Shown in pieces: positions 6,222 through 11,330 of a stretch of 11,330 bases of DNA (its first letter is position 1; every line of letters starts with the position of its first letter). The position numbers were made by a program, and so were the translations under genes. Below the pieces are notes generated by a model that was not told where the DNA came from, did not search any database, and worked only from the letters and a program-made list of their open reading frames with translations. This DNA comes from Candidatus Methylomirabilota bacterium (GTDB taxonomy: Bacteria; Methylomirabilota; Methylomirabilia; Methylomirabilales; JACPAU01), in the NCBI GenBank assembly GCA_016180705.1, contig JACPAU010000198.1:1-11330 (forward strand), given 5' to 3'.

Positions 6222-7135
6222 GCCGGACCGCGCGCGGCACCCTCCTGGTCGTGGTCGCCGCCGCGTGCTGGGGTGCCTTCAGCACGGTGGCCAAGGTCCT
6301 TTTCGTCGAGGGCGCGGTCACCCCCCAGGCCCTCGCCGGGATCCGGGCCGCCCTGGCCGTGAGCCTCCTCCTCCCGGCCCTCCTTCTCTGGAACCCGGCC
6401 CTCCTCCGGATCCGCCCCGCCGACCTCCCCGTCCTGGCCTTCCTGGGGATCGCCGGGATCGCGATAAACAATTTTTTCTACCTGACCACGATCAGCCTCA
6501 CCGCCGTCGCCACCGCCGTCCTCCTCCAGTACATGAGCCCGATTCTCGTCGCCTCCTATGCTGTGGTTGTGGAGCGCCGGCCCCTCACCGGCCGGCTGCT
6601 CTCGGCCCTCGCCGCGGCCGTGGCGGGCTGCGCCCTCGTGGTCCGGGGCTACAACCCGGCGGCCCTCCGGCTGAGCCTCCCGGGGCTTCTCACGGGCCTC
6701 GGCGCCGCAGTCTTCTTCGCCGTCTACACCGTCGTCAGCCAGCGGGCGCTCGGGCGGCTCGATTCCTGGACCCTGCTCACTTATGCGTTCGGGTTCGCCG
6801 CCCTCTTCTGGTTCCTCCTGACCCCCCCGTGGGTCCTCCTGGCGGGGCACCCCCCGCGCGTCTGGGGGCTCCTCCTGCTCTTCGCCGGCCTGGGGACCGC
6901 CGTCCCCTTCGGCCTCTACCTGCGCGGCCTCACGCACGTCCCGGCCGTCACCGCCCAGATCGTGAGTACCCTGGAGCCGGTCGTGGCGGCGGCCGCCGCC
7001 TTCCTGGTCCGGGGGGAGGGGCTGGAGGCCCTGCAACTCCTGGGGGGCGGCCTGGTCCTCGGGGCGGTGCTCCTGGTCCAGGAAGTCCCTGGTGGCACGG
7101 CTTCTGCACCCTGCGCCGGCCATACGACCACGTAG
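6218..7135 (+). CDS. EamA-family (drug/metabolite transporter superfamily) membrane transporter
   Basis: An inner-membrane permease of 305 residues with about ten hydrophobic segments arranged as two EamA repeats (roughly 8-143 and 154-288). Each repeat ends in the family's P-rich signature: Q-Y-M-S-P-I-L-V (104-111) followed by V-E-R-R in the first half, and S-T-L-E-P-V-V-A (250-257) followed by R-G-E in the second. Substrates across the family range from amino acids and other metabolites to drugs, and none can be assigned here. The GTG start overlaps the selenoprotein stop as GTGA, with a weak AAGG at 6210-6213, so it is likely translated by coupling. No promoter of its own is visible. The last 15 residues or so beyond the final helix are not conserved-looking. 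Confidence 0.9.
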   Translation: MSRTARGTLLVVVAAACWGAFSTVAKVLFVEGAVTPQALAGIRAALAVSLLLPALLLWNPALLRIRPADLPVLAFLGIAGIAINNFFYLTTISLTAVATAVLLQYMSPILVASYAVVVERRPLTGRLLSALAAAVAGCALVVRGYNPAALRLSLPGLLTGLGAAVFFAVYTVVSQRALGRLDSWTLLTYAFGFAALFWFLLTPPWVLLAGHPPRVWGLLLLFAGLGTAVPFGLYLRGLTHVPAVTAQIVSTLEPVVAAAAAFLVRGEGLEALQLLGGGLVLGAVLLVQEVPGGTASAPCAGHTTT

Positions 7136-7154
7136 GGGATGCCGGCTCGAGGGG

Positions 7155-7171
7155 GTCGGCCCGGGGCCGAC
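7155..7171 (+). terminator. Hairpin after the transporter gene, possible terminator without a U-tract
   Basis: GTCGGCC (7155-7161) pairs perfectly with GGCCGAC (7165-7171) across a 3-nt loop. It lies 19 nt after the transporter stop and just ahead of the next promoter. The following bases (GGGTCTT) are not a T-run, so it is at best an atypical terminator or a 3'-end stabilising stem. Confidence 0.35.
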
Positions 7172-7176
7172 GGGTC

Positions 7177-7205
7177 TTGGCGGCGCCGTCGCGTTAGGGT
7201 ATAAA
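7177..7205 (+). promoter_or_regulatory. Promoter of the isoprenyl transferase-polX unit
   Basis: TTGGCG (7177-7182, 3 of 6 to the -35 consensus), a 17-nt spacer and TATAAA (7200-7205, 5 of 6 to the -10 consensus). AT-rich stretches are rare in this GC-rich DNA, which makes the -10 stand out. Transcription would start near 7212. Confidence 0.6.
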
Positions 7206-7230
7206 TTCCACAGTGGCCGCTGAGGTAGGT

Positions 7231-7235
7231 GGAGG
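7231..7235 (+). promoter_or_regulatory. Ribosome binding site of the isoprenyl transferase gene
   Basis: GGAGG lies 10 nt before the ATG at 7246. It favours that start over the in-frame GTG at 7213, which would coincide with the predicted transcription start. Confidence 0.5.
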
Positions 7236-7245
7236 GCACACCGCG

Positions 7246-8025
7246 ATGCTGGGACTCGGGCTGCTGTACCGGCTGTACGAGCGGCGCCTGCTCCGGGAGG
7301 TCCGGGGCGGGGTCATGCCCCGGCACATCGGCCTCATCCTGGACGGCAACCGGCGCTACGCCCGGGAACTGGGCTTCAGCGACCTCCTGGAGGGGCACCG
7401 GCGCGGGGCGGACCGGCTCGAGCGGGTCCTCGACTGGCTGGAAGAACTCGAAATCCGGATCATCACCATCTACGTCCTCTCCACCGAGAACCTGTCGCGT
7501 CCCCCCGAGGAGCTTCAAGCGCTGCTCGGCCTGATCGAGGCCAGGATGCGGAGCGTCGCCACGGACCCGAAGATTCACGCGAAGGGGGTGCGGGTCCGGG
7601 CCGTCGGGCAGCTCGACCTCTTGCCCCGGTCCGTCCAGGACGCGATCCGCGCCGCCGAGGAGGCCACCGCGGCCTACGGGAGCTTCTTCCTGAACATCGC
7701 CGTCGGCTACGGCGGCCGGCAGGAGATCGCCCACGCCGTCCAAGCCCTGCTCCTCGACCGCTCGCGGCGGGGGATGAGCCTCGAGGGGGCCGCCGCCGAC
7801 GTCACCCCGGAGGCGATCGGGAAGTACCTGTACACCTACGACCTGCCGGACCCCGACCTCATCATCCGGACGAGTGGGGAGTTCCGCCTTTCGGGCTTCC
7901 TCCTCTGGCAGTCGGCCTACAGCGAGTTCTACTTCTGCGATGCCTACTGGCCCGCCTTCCGGAAGATTGACCTGCTCCGGGCGGTCAGGGCCTATCAGCA
8001 GCGCAAGCGGCGCTTCGGCACATAG
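7246..8025 (+). CDS. uppS: cis-Prenyltransferase (isoprenyl transferase, probable undecaprenyl diphosphate synthase)
   Basis: Adds isopentenyl diphosphate in cis to an allylic primer, most likely making the undecaprenyl diphosphate carrier for peptidoglycan and other envelope glycans. It is a soluble, membrane-associated enzyme of 259 residues, close to the family's 240-260. Motifs: P-R-H-I-G-L-I-L-D-G-N-R-R with catalytic Asp33, S-T-E-N-L-S (79-84), Y-G-G-R (155-158), R-T-S-G-E-F-R-L-S (208-216), S-E-F-Y-F with Glu227, and the C-terminal R-R-F-G. D-G-N-R-R-Y replaces the D-G-N-G-R-W of E. coli UppS, a variant shared with some actinobacterial and eukaryotic or archaeal enzymes, so chain length is not certain. 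There is a short N-terminal amphipathic extension (L-G-L-L-Y-R-L-Y-E). No cdsA or dxr follows, unlike the common uppS context; polX follows after 57 nt. Confidence 0.93.
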   Translation: MLGLGLLYRLYERRLLREVRGGVMPRHIGLILDGNRRYARELGFSDLLEGHRRGADRLERVLDWLEELEIRIITIYVLSTENLSRPPEELQALLGLIEARMRSVATDPKIHAKGVRVRAVGQLDLLPRSVQDAIRAAEEATAAYGSFFLNIAVGYGGRQEIAHAVQALLLDRSRRGMSLEGAAADVTPEAIGKYLYTYDLPDPDLIIRTSGEFRLSGFLLWQSAYSEFYFCDAYWPAFRKIDLLRAVRAYQQRKRRFGT

Positions 8026-8082
8026 CCGTGGCCATCCGCGTCGGCACGTAGCGGCCGCGGCGAGGCCCACCCTCCCTTCCCC

Positions 8083-9804
8083 ATGGACAAGAAGCAGGTA
8101 GCGGCGGTCCTGGAGGAGATCGCGGCCCTCCTGGAACTCCAGGGGGAGAACCCGTTCAAGTCGCGGGCGTATCTCACGGCCGCGCGGGCCATCGAGGCCG
8201 CGGAGCAGGAGCCGGCCGACCTGGTGGAGACGGGCGCCCTCCGCGACCTGAAGGGGATCGGGGAGGCGCTGGCGGAGAAGATCACCGAACTGGTCCGCAC
8301 CGGCCGGATGCGCTACCACGAGGAGCAGAAGGCCAAGGTCCCCCCGGGACTGCTCGAGCTGCTCCGGATCCCCGGCCTCGGGCCGAAGCGGGTCAAGGTC
8401 CTCTACGAGCGCCTCGGCGTCAGCACCCTGGCGGCGCTGGAGGCGGCCTGCCGCGAGGGGAAGGTGGCGGGCCTCGAGGGCTTCGGCGCGAAGACCCAGG
8501 AGAACATTCTCAAGGGGCTCGAGCGCCTGCGGAGCCACGCCGGCCGCGTCCTGCTGGCCGAGGCCCTCCCCCTCGCGCTGGAACTTCGCGAGGCCCTGGG
8601 CAGGCACCCCGCCGCGCAGCGGGTCGAGGTGGCCGGGAGCCTGCGGCGCCGCCTGGAGACCGTCAAGGACATTGACCTCATCGCCTCGGCCACGGACGCG
8701 GCCGCCCTCATGCGGACCTTCACCACCCACCCGCTGGTCGCGGAGGTCCTCGCCGCTGGCCGGACGAAGGCGAGCGTGCGCCTCCAGACCGGCACCCAGG
8801 CCGATCTCCGGGTCGTCGCCGACACCGAGCTCCCCTTCGCCCTGCATCACCTCACCGGCAGCGTGGAGCACAACGTGGCCATGCGCAGCCGGGCCATCGC
8901 CCGCGGCCTCAAGATGAACGAGTACGGCCTCTTCGAGGGGGAGCGGCGGCTTGCTTGCAAGGACGAGGCGGCCATCTTCGAGCGCCTCGGCCTCGCCTGC
9001 ATCCCGCCCGAATTACGGGAGGACCTGGGGGAGATCGAGGCGGCGGAGCGGGGGGCCATCCCCGTCCTCGTGGAGGAGGAAGACCTGACGGGGACCTTCC
9101 ACTGCCACACCACGTGGAGCGACGGCCTGAGCAGCCTGGAGGAGATGGCCGCGGCGGCCCGGGCCATGGGCTATACGTACCTCGGCATCGCCGACCACGG
9201 CGAGGCGGCGAAGTACGCCGGGGGCCTCACCCGCCAGCAGGTCGCAGAGCAGCACGCTGCCATTGACCGGCTCAACGCGACCTTCCGGGGCTTCCGCCTC
9301 CTGAAGGGGATCGAGGCGGACATCCTGGCCGACGGCAGCCTGGACTACGACGACGAGACGCTCGCCCGCTTCGACTACGTGGTGGCCTCCGTCCACTCGG
9401 GGTTCACGATGGATGCGAAGAGCATGACCGCGCGGATCGTGAAGGCCGTAAGCCACCCGCGCCTCACGGTCCTCGGGCACGTCTCGGGCCGCCTGCTCTT
9501 GCAGCGAGAGCCGTACGCGTTCGACCTGGAGGCGGTCCTGCAGGCCGCCGCCCGGCACGGGGTGGTGGTGGAGATCAACGCCAACCCGCACCGCCTGGAC
9601 CTGGACTGGCGCCACCACCGCCGGGCCCGGGAACTGGGGGTGCTCCTGGCCATCAACCCGGACGCCCACTCGACCGAGGGCTTGCGCCACGTCAGTTACG
9701 GGGTCGGGGCGGCCCGGAAGGGCTGGTGCACGAAGGCCGATATCCTGAACGCGCGCCCGCTCCCCGAGGTGCTGGCATTCCTCGCCCGCCGGAAGGCGGC
9801 CTGA
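8083..9804 (+). CDS. polX: PolX: family X DNA polymerase with C-terminal PHP 3'-5' exonuclease
   Basis: A gap-filling repair polymerase joined to a metal-dependent PHP exonuclease, acting on DNA in the cytoplasm. The 573-residue length is typical of bacterial PolX. The N-terminal 8-kDa-like and helix-hairpin-helix region (about 1-150) includes L-K-G-I-G (56-60) and I-P-G-L-G-P-K-R (96-103). The polymerase domain has G-S-L-R-R-R (185-190) and the metal aspartates Asp196 and Asp198 (D-I-D) with Asp241 (A-D-L-R-V). The PHP domain (about 335-570) keeps the ligand set: His340, His342, Asp347, His372, Glu411, His438, His466, Asp527 and His529. All catalytic residues therefore look intact. The ATG at 8083 starts the conserved M-D-K-K-Q-V-A; no good Shine-Dalgarno precedes it (nearest GAGG is 17 nt away). 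It lies 57 nt after uppS and 7 nt before the next gene. Confidence 0.96.
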   Translation: MDKKQVAAVLEEIAALLELQGENPFKSRAYLTAARAIEAAEQEPADLVETGALRDLKGIGEALAEKITELVRTGRMRYHEEQKAKVPPGLLELLRIPGLGPKRVKVLYERLGVSTLAALEAACREGKVAGLEGFGAKTQENILKGLERLRSHAGRVLLAEALPLALELREALGRHPAAQRVEVAGSLRRRLETVKDIDLIASATDAAALMRTFTTHPLVAEVLAAGRTKASVRLQTGTQADLRVVADTELPFALHHLTGSVEHNVAMRSRAIARGLKMNEYGLFEGERRLACKDEAAIFERLGLACIPPELREDLGEIEAAERGAIPVLVEEEDLTGTFHCHTTWSDGLSSLEEMAAAARAMGYTYLGIADHGEAAKYAGGLTRQQVAEQHAAIDRLNATFRGFRLLKGIEADILADGSLDYDDETLARFDYVVASVHSGFTMDAKSMTARIVKAVSHPRLTVLGHVSGRLLLQREPYAFDLEAVLQAAARHGVVVEINANPHRLDLDWRHHRRARELGVLLAINPDAHSTEGLRHVSYGVGAARKGWCTKADILNARPLPEVLAFLARRKAA

Positions 9805-9811
9805 GGCTCCC

Positions 9812-10276
9812 GTGCACGCGGCCCGCCTGCTCCTGCTCGCCGCCCTGACCGGTTGGGTCCTCTGGCGCGTCCTGTGGGCGGACCTGCCCGCCCTGCCGCT
9901 GCCGCCTGCCCTCGCCGCGCAGCGCGGAGCGCGGGCCGCCGCCGCCGTCCTCGCGGCCGCGGTCGTGGCCGCGGGGTGGATCGGGGCGCTGCGCAGCGGG
10001 ATCCGGCGACGGGCGCGCGCCCTCGCGGACCGGGCGGCCGCGGCCGAGGTCGGGCTGGATCCGGAGCGGGTGCGGGCGGCGGCCGCCGGCCGGCAGGTCC
10101 CCTGCCCCGCCTGCGGGAAGCCGGTGGCGGTCCTGAAGGCGGCGCGCTGCGCCTATTGCGGCACGGCCTTCAGCCCGGAGGCCCGGGAGGCGATGGCGGC
10201 CACCCGAGAGGCGATCCTCCGGGACCTCGAAGCCGCCGAGGAGAACGATGGAAGGAACGGCGAGGCTGTGGTATAG
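9812..10276 (+). CDS. Small membrane protein with C-terminal CxxC-CxxC zinc ribbon, unknown function
   Basis: I do not recognise a named family. The 154-residue product has two likely transmembrane helices (about 3-22 and 43-60) followed by an arginine-rich stretch (I-R-R-R-A-R, 64-69), an Ala-rich helix, and a zinc ribbon with Cys98-x-x-Cys101 and Cys113-x-x-Cys116 (C-P-A-C ... C-A-Y-C-G). It ends in an acidic helix. The basic segment after helix two suggests by the positive-inside rule that the ribbon faces the cytoplasm. The GTG start lies 7 nt after the polX stop, with GAGG 5 nt ahead (9803-9806) overlapping that stop, so it is probably co-transcribed with polX. Its final codons contain the promoter of the next gene. 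Codon use matches the neighbours, supporting a real gene. Confidence 0.75.
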   Translation: MHAARLLLLAALTGWVLWRVLWADLPALPLPPALAAQRGARAAAAVLAAAVVAAGWIGALRSGIRRRARALADRAAAAEVGLDPERVRAAAAGRQVPCPACGKPVAVLKAARCAYCGTAFSPEAREAMAATREAILRDLEAAEENDGRNGEAVV

Positions 10277-10277
10277 T
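10269..10277 (+). promoter_or_regulatory. Extended -10 promoter of the OmpA-domain lipoprotein gene
   Basis: TG (10269-10270), one base, then TATAGT (10272-10277, 5 of 6 to the -10 consensus). The upstream -35 position has only a weak match (TGGAAG). The -10 overlaps the TAG stop of the zinc-ribbon gene. Transcription would start near 10284, giving a leader of about 78 nt. Confidence 0.5.
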
Positions 10278-10287
10278 CGTCCCGCCC

Positions 10288-10327
10288 CGGCCAGCGCGAT
10301 CCGCCGTGGGGAGGAGTCGGCTGGCCG
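10288..10327 (+). other. Stem in the 5' leader of the OmpA-domain lipoprotein mRNA
   Basis: CGGCCAGC (10288-10295) pairs perfectly over 8 bp with GCTGGCCG (10320-10327), enclosing 24 nt. It would sit almost at the 5' end of the predicted mRNA and leaves the AGGAGG at 10350-10355 free, so a stabilising role is more likely than blocking ribosomes. No known riboswitch class is recognised. Confidence 0.35.
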
Positions 10328-10349
10328 TTCGTCTCTTCCCGGGGCAAGA

Positions 10350-10355
10350 AGGAGG
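10350..10355 (+). promoter_or_regulatory. Ribosome binding site of the OmpA-domain lipoprotein gene
   Basis: A near-perfect AGGAGG lies 6 nt before the ATG at 10362 and 9 nt before a second ATG at 10365. It rules out the upstream open-frame start at 10248. Confidence 0.75.
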
Positions 10356-10361
10356 TTCGTT

Positions 10362-11201
10362 ATGATGACCCGTTCATCCATCCGAGCGCTGGTCCTGCTC
10401 CTGGGCGTCGGGGTGTTGCTGGCCGGCTGCGTGGCCAAGTCCACCTTCGAGGCCAAGGAGCAGGAGGCGGCCAAGGCCATGAGCGAACTCGACGCGGCGC
10501 GGGCCGCCGGGCGCGCGGTGTCGGCGGAGCTCGACCAGGTGAAGGCGGAGCGGGCGGCCCTGGAGAATCAGCGGGCCACGCTCCAGCGGGACCTGGAGAC
10601 GACGCGCGCGATGCTCCAGGCCGCGAACCGGCGCCTCGGCGAACTGGAGCAGGCGGTCGCGCAGCACGAGTCCGAGATCAACCGGCTGCAGAAGGTGACG
10701 ACGGAGAAGGAACAGGAGATCGCTCGGCTCAGGACCACCTACGACAGCCTCGTGCGCGACCTGAAGAAGGAGATCGAGGCGGGCGAGATCAAGGTCACCC
10801 AGTTCCGCGACCTGCTCACGGTGAATCTGGTCGAGAAGATCCTCTTCGACTCGGGGCGGGCGGAGATCAAGCCCCGGGGGCTGGAGATCCTGCAGCGCGT
10901 CGGGGACATTCTGAAGGGGGTCCAGGATAAGGTCGTCCGGATCGAGGGGCACACCGACAACGTGCCCATCGGGGCCGCTCTGCGGTCCCGCTTCCCGACC
11001 AACTGGGAACTCTCCACCGCCCGCGCGACGGTCGTGGCCCGCTTCCTCCAGGACAAGGTGGGGCTGGAGCCGACCCGCCTCTCCGCCACGGGCTACGGGC
11101 AGCACCAGCCGGTGGCTTCCAACGAGACCGAGGAAGGACGGATCCAGAACCGCCGCGTCGAATTCCGCCTCACCTACCGCGACTGGGCCTCGGTTTACTA
11201 G
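10362..11201 (+). CDS. OmpA/MotB-domain peptidoglycan-associated lipoprotein with coiled coil
   Basis: A 279-residue predicted lipoprotein tethering an envelope membrane to the cell wall. Residues 1-22 form a lipoprotein signal peptide ending in the lipobox L-A-G-C with Cys23 as the lipidated residue. Residues about 28-150 are heptad-like and charged (many Glu, Gln, Lys, Arg, Ala and Leu), a long coiled coil. Residues about 155-275 are an OmpA-C domain: I-L-F-D-S-G-R-A-E-I, G-H-T-D-N (196-200), N-W-E-L-S-T-A-R (214-221), G-Y-G and N-R-R-V-E-F (263-268). Asp199 and Arg221 match the pair that binds the diaminopimelate of peptidoglycan in OmpA. The D-N-V-P-I plus N-W-E-L-S pattern is closer to MotB-like OmpA domains than to Pal. 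No tol genes are adjacent, so I give no symbol. It is expressed from its own promoter at 10269-10277. Confidence 0.9.
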   Translation: MMTRSSIRALVLLLGVGVLLAGCVAKSTFEAKEQEAAKAMSELDAARAAGRAVSAELDQVKAERAALENQRATLQRDLETTRAMLQAANRRLGELEQAVAQHESEINRLQKVTTEKEQEIARLRTTYDSLVRDLKKEIEAGEIKVTQFRDLLTVNLVEKILFDSGRAEIKPRGLEILQRVGDILKGVQDKVVRIEGHTDNVPIGAALRSRFPTNWELSTARATVVARFLQDKVGLEPTRLSATGYGQHQPVASNETEEGRIQNRRVEFRLTYRDWASVY

Positions 11202-11211
11202 AATCGCCCGG

Positions 11212-11284
11212 CGGGGCATAGCTCAATTGGTAGAGCGCCTGGTTTGGGACCAGGAGGCTCCCGGTTCAAGCCCGGGTGCCCCGA
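11212..11284 (+). tRNA. tRNA-Pro (anticodon TGG)
   Basis: A complete 73-nt cloverleaf. The acceptor stem CGGGGCA (11212-11218) pairs with TGCCCCG (11277-11283), with discriminator A at 11284. The D stem is GCTC/GAGC (11221-11224 and 11233-11236). The anticodon stem CCTGG/CCAGG (11238-11242 and 11250-11254) carries loop TTTGGGA with anticodon TGG at 11245-11247 and G37. The variable loop is 5 nt. The T stem is CCCGG/CCGGG (11260-11264 and 11272-11276) with loop TTCAAGC. The 3' CCA is not encoded (TCC follows), so it must be added after transcription. It begins 10 nt after the lipoprotein stop, with no obvious promoter between, so it may be cut from that transcript. Confidence 0.96.
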
Positions 11285-11330
11285 TCCCGATCTAAAAAAA
11301 GCGCTCGGCGAGCCAGCCGGCCGCCGCGCC

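Noticed and set aside
8026..8082. Search for a promoter or small gene between uppS and polX
   Set aside because: The 57-nt gap has no promoter-like element, no good ribosome site and no frame of interest; polX is probably transcribed from the uppS promoter.
11294..11313. Possible minus-strand terminator: GCTC/GAGC stem next to a run of seven A
   Set aside because: On the minus strand this reads as a 4-bp stem, GC, then seven T. The stem is short, two bases separate it from the T-run, and no minus-strand gene to its right is visible in the window, so I do not list it. A gene entering from beyond 11330 could make it real.

Overview
The window is an 11.3-kb, very GC-rich chromosomal segment of housekeeping genes from a Gram-negative-type (diderm) bacterium. 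The diderm inference rests on an OmpA-type peptidoglycan-binding lipoprotein and an exported TlpA-like thioredoxin. The gene content (serA-hisZ-purA, a PolX with a PHP domain, an isoprenyl transferase) and strong third-position G/C would suit NC10/Methylomirabilota (including Rokubacteria) or a deltaproteobacterium-like lineage. That placement is inference and was not tested.

Left half (34-5456, minus strand): a four-gene operon in the order class V aminotransferase - serA - hisZ - purA. It reads leftward from a good sigma70-type promoter at 5513-5541. The genes are tightly packed: 87 nt between aminotransferase and serA, 6 nt between serA and hisZ, and a 13-nt overlap between hisZ and purA. 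Products cover the oxidation and probably the transamination steps of serine synthesis, the regulatory subunit of the first histidine enzyme, and the first AMP-specific step of purine synthesis.

Middle (5604-7135, plus strand): a divergent two-gene unit. The first gene is the highlight of the window. It encodes an exported TlpA/ResA-like thioredoxin whose reading frame is interrupted by one in-frame TGA (5910-5912), exactly where the first cysteine of the WCxxC active site should be, giving W-[TGA]-P-H-C. A GC-rich hairpin with a GG-containing apical loop follows at the right distance for a bacterial SECIS element, and the frame continues intact to the thioredoxin C-terminus. I read this as a selenocysteine (U-x-x-C) selenoprotein of 180 residues, not as a pseudogene or two fragments. 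Its true stop overlaps the GTG start of an EamA-family transporter by 4 nt (GTGA).

Right half (7177-11284, plus strand): a promoter at 7177-7205 leads into isoprenyl transferase (uppS-like), then polX, then a small membrane protein with a C-terminal zinc ribbon. An extended -10 promoter overlapping the zinc-ribbon stop codon precedes an OmpA-domain coiled-coil lipoprotein, followed 10 nt later by a tRNA-Pro(TGG) gene. No mobile elements, CRISPR arrays or phage genes are visible. The longest gene-free stretch is the divergent promoter region at 5457-5678 (222 nt).
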